Shown here one piece after another: positions 4,906 through 6,131 of a DNA stretch of 6,131 bases (position 1 is the stretch's first letter; each line of letters starts with the position of its first letter). Under the pieces are notes generated by a model. That model was not told the DNA's origin. It did not search any database and worked only from the letters and a program-made list of their open reading frames with translations. Made by a program: the position numbers and the translations under genes. The DNA comes from Candidatus Omnitrophota bacterium (lineage in GTDB: Bacteria; Omnitrophota; Gorgyraeia; Tantalellales; Tantalellaceae): assembly GCA_023142805.1 (NCBI GenBank), contig JAGLIU010000060.1:1-6131 (forward strand), read 5' to 3'.

Positions 4906-5979
4906 TTAAAGTATCTTCCTTCCGGACTTTCTCTCAATATTTTTGATAATACTTTTTAGCCCGTTTTTGATCCTTCGACACTCATCAGCAATAGTTACAG
5001 CGTCGTTCTTGTCAAAAAGATATGCCGCGTCTTTAAGATATTCGTTCGTTTCGATAAAAAGATCCGCTATCTCACTTATATCCTGTTTTGGGTTTATGGG
5101 ATTTTGGCCAACAATCGCGATTTCTTCAAGATTAGCATGTGCCATCGTCATCATTTCCATGGCGTCTAAGCGCTTTGCTTTTGTATGATCAAGATCCCGA
5201 TCTATTAAAAGTTGCCTCATCCCCTGTACGGCATTTAAGCTTTCATCAATATATCTGTCGGCAGAGGAGAAATTCTCCTTGGATATAGCTTCTGACGCCG
5301 CGTCAAGATTCGTCGCCCAGACTTTTTCAAATTCATTTAGCCTGTTCATGTCCTGATCAGTCAAAACTCCGGATTTTGGATTTTGTTTTTTTTCTTTCAG
5401 ACGAACCGCTAAAATCTCCAGATTCTTACGTACTATTTTTTCAACTCTTCCACCGGGGTTTAATGCCAGAACTCTCTTATAAACTTCAAACGCGGATTCA
5501 TAATCGCCAAGATTTAAAAACGCGGTACCCTTATCGGCGTGTATTAACGCGTCATCCAGACCCCTTTTGAGAGCTTCGTCATAATCCATAATTGCCAACC
5601 TATATTCACCCAGCGCGTAGTAAGACCCGCCCCGCATGCCGTAAGCTACTCCGGATTCGTAGTCGGGATCCAGGGCTATCACTTTATTGGAATCTCTGAT
5701 GGCTTCTTTTTCATAACCGCCGATATTAAAATACGAAGCGCCTCTCTGGTAACAAGCGTATATATGTTCCGGATCTAACTTGATCACTTTATTATATTCT
5801 GTGATCGCGTCGTTATAGTTCTTTTCTGTAAACAAATCATTACCTTTCATGTAATACTGATTTGCCTGTTCCCTTTGAGCATCGGAATCGTTTCTATTGT
5901 CACCGGCACATACAGACAAATTTATGGCGCAAGTCGAGACCGTAAAGAAACAAACAAACACAATTAATCCTTTTCTCAT
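4906..5979 (-). CDS. Exported TPR-repeat protein
   Basis: This 357-aa protein has a signal peptide: Arg-Lys at 2-3, a hydrophobic core at about 5-23, and a likely cleavage after C-A at 24-25. The L-S-V-C sequence is a poor lipobox, so lipoprotein status is possible but not favoured. Residues about 37-176 hold four tetratricopeptide repeats (near 37-70, 72-105, 111-143 and 145-176). Each has the G/A-Y/F-A spacing and ends in forms such as A-I-x-x-Y-N-K-V-I-x-L-D-P. TPRs are protein-binding superhelices, so the protein is probably an extracytoplasmic adaptor. Residues 180-357 are helical and unrecognised, with no further clear TPRs. GGAGG six bases before the ATG is a strong ribosome binding site. 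It is the first gene of the minus-strand operon, with a promoter-like sequence just upstream. The partner may be one of the two following exported proteins, which is inference. Confidence 0.88.
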   Translation of the reverse strand: MRKGLIVFVCFFTVSTCAINLSVCAGDNRNDSDAQREQANQYYMKGNDLFTEKNYNDAITEYNKVIKLDPEHIYACYQRGASYFNIGGYEKEAIRDSNKVIALDPDYESGVAYGMRGGSYYALGEYRLAIMDYDEALKRGLDDALIHADKGTAFLNLGDYESAFEVYKRVLALNPGGRVEKIVRKNLEILAVRLKEKKQNPKSGVLTDQDMNRLNEFEKVWATNLDAASEAISKENFSSADRYIDESLNAVQGMRQLLIDRDLDHTKAKRLDAMEMMTMAHANLEEIAIVGQNPINPKQDISEIADLFIETNEYLKDAAYLFDKNDAVTIADECRRIKNGLKSIIKNIERKSGRKIL

Positions 5980-6018
5980 ATTATTCCTCCGCCTTGTATG
6001 TTTATTATGGTTAAACCA

Positions 6019-6047
6019 AAGATATCATATAGTTTTACGATTTGCAA
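6019..6047 (-). promoter_or_regulatory. Candidate sigma-70-type promoter for the minus-strand operon
   Basis: On the minus strand, TTGCAA (6042-6047) is followed after 17 bases by TATCTT (6019-6024). Each box matches the consensus at four of six positions and the spacing is ideal. Transcription would start near 6012, giving a leader of roughly 33 bases to the ATG at 5979. The -35 box overlaps the last codons of the reading frame ending at 6035. Confidence 0.45.
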
Positions 6048-6131
6048 CATATGCGAAACTTACGCGAGCACTTATCGATACAAAAGTCAAACTGACACAT
6101 GGATTCCTCCACAGAAATTGACATATTTCGA
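6035..6131 (-). CDS. Partial or small cysteine-rich reading frame at the right edge
   Basis: The frame is open from the window edge (6131) to a TAA at 6035-6037. Two readings are possible. It may be the C-terminus of a larger gene cut by the window. Alternatively, an ATG at 6098-6100 preceded by GGAGG at 6106-6110 (5-base spacing) would start a 21-aa peptide, MCQFDFCIDKCSRKFRICCK plus S. That peptide has five cysteines and several basic residues. I recognise no family. The ribosome binding site is as good as those of the real genes in this window, which is the main reason to list it. Confidence 0.3.
   Translation of the reverse strand, partial: RNMSISVEESMCQFDFCIDKCSRKFRICCKS

Overview
The window looks like a piece of a moderately AT-rich bacterial chromosome, probably from a diderm (Gram-negative-type) lineage. 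The evidence is ordinary bacterial genes with strong AGGAGG-type ribosome binding sites, a SpoVG homologue outside any visible sporulation context, and three consecutive genes for exported or membrane-anchored proteins. An uncultivated lineage such as Omnitrophota fits the general flavour, but that is a guess; no rRNA or marker gene in the window fixes the taxonomy.

Layout. Bases 1-347 hold no convincing gene. They contain a 14-bp-arm inverted repeat (23-63), a degenerate heptamer array built on TTAGCC-like units (101-224) and an AT-rich leader. A compact plus-strand operon follows at 348-2559: spoVG, a YraN-family nuclease-fold protein, and a ComM/YifB AAA+ ATPase. The gaps are 2 nt and then a 7-nt overlap. 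Bases 2560-2802 separate two convergent operons. They hold degenerate tandem copies of the 3' end of comM and a 26-bp perfect palindrome. From 2803 to 5979 a minus-strand operon of three genes is read right to left: an exported TPR protein, a membrane-anchored 170-aa protein with two SmpA/BLIP-like half repeats, and a 523-aa exported coiled-coil protein of unknown function. A promoter-like sequence lies at 6019-6047. A reading frame that runs off the right edge ends at 6035.

How the genes fit together. The plus operon is a nucleic-acid operon: a SpoVG-type nucleic-acid-binding regulator, a PD-(D/E)XK-like protein, and the branch-migration helicase family that helps integrate incoming DNA during transformation. 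The minus operon looks like a cell-envelope module whose products act outside the cytoplasmic membrane; its function cannot be named from sequence alone.

The most unusual signal is in the ComM/YifB protein. The segment between Walker A and Walker B normally carries a PFRSPHH...GGG motif. Here it reads almost exactly like the sigma-54 activator loop (ELFGHEKGAFTSA, consensus ELFGHEKGAFTGA), apparently without changing the segment length. Second is the decayed tandem duplication of the comM tail, interrupted by the palindrome.
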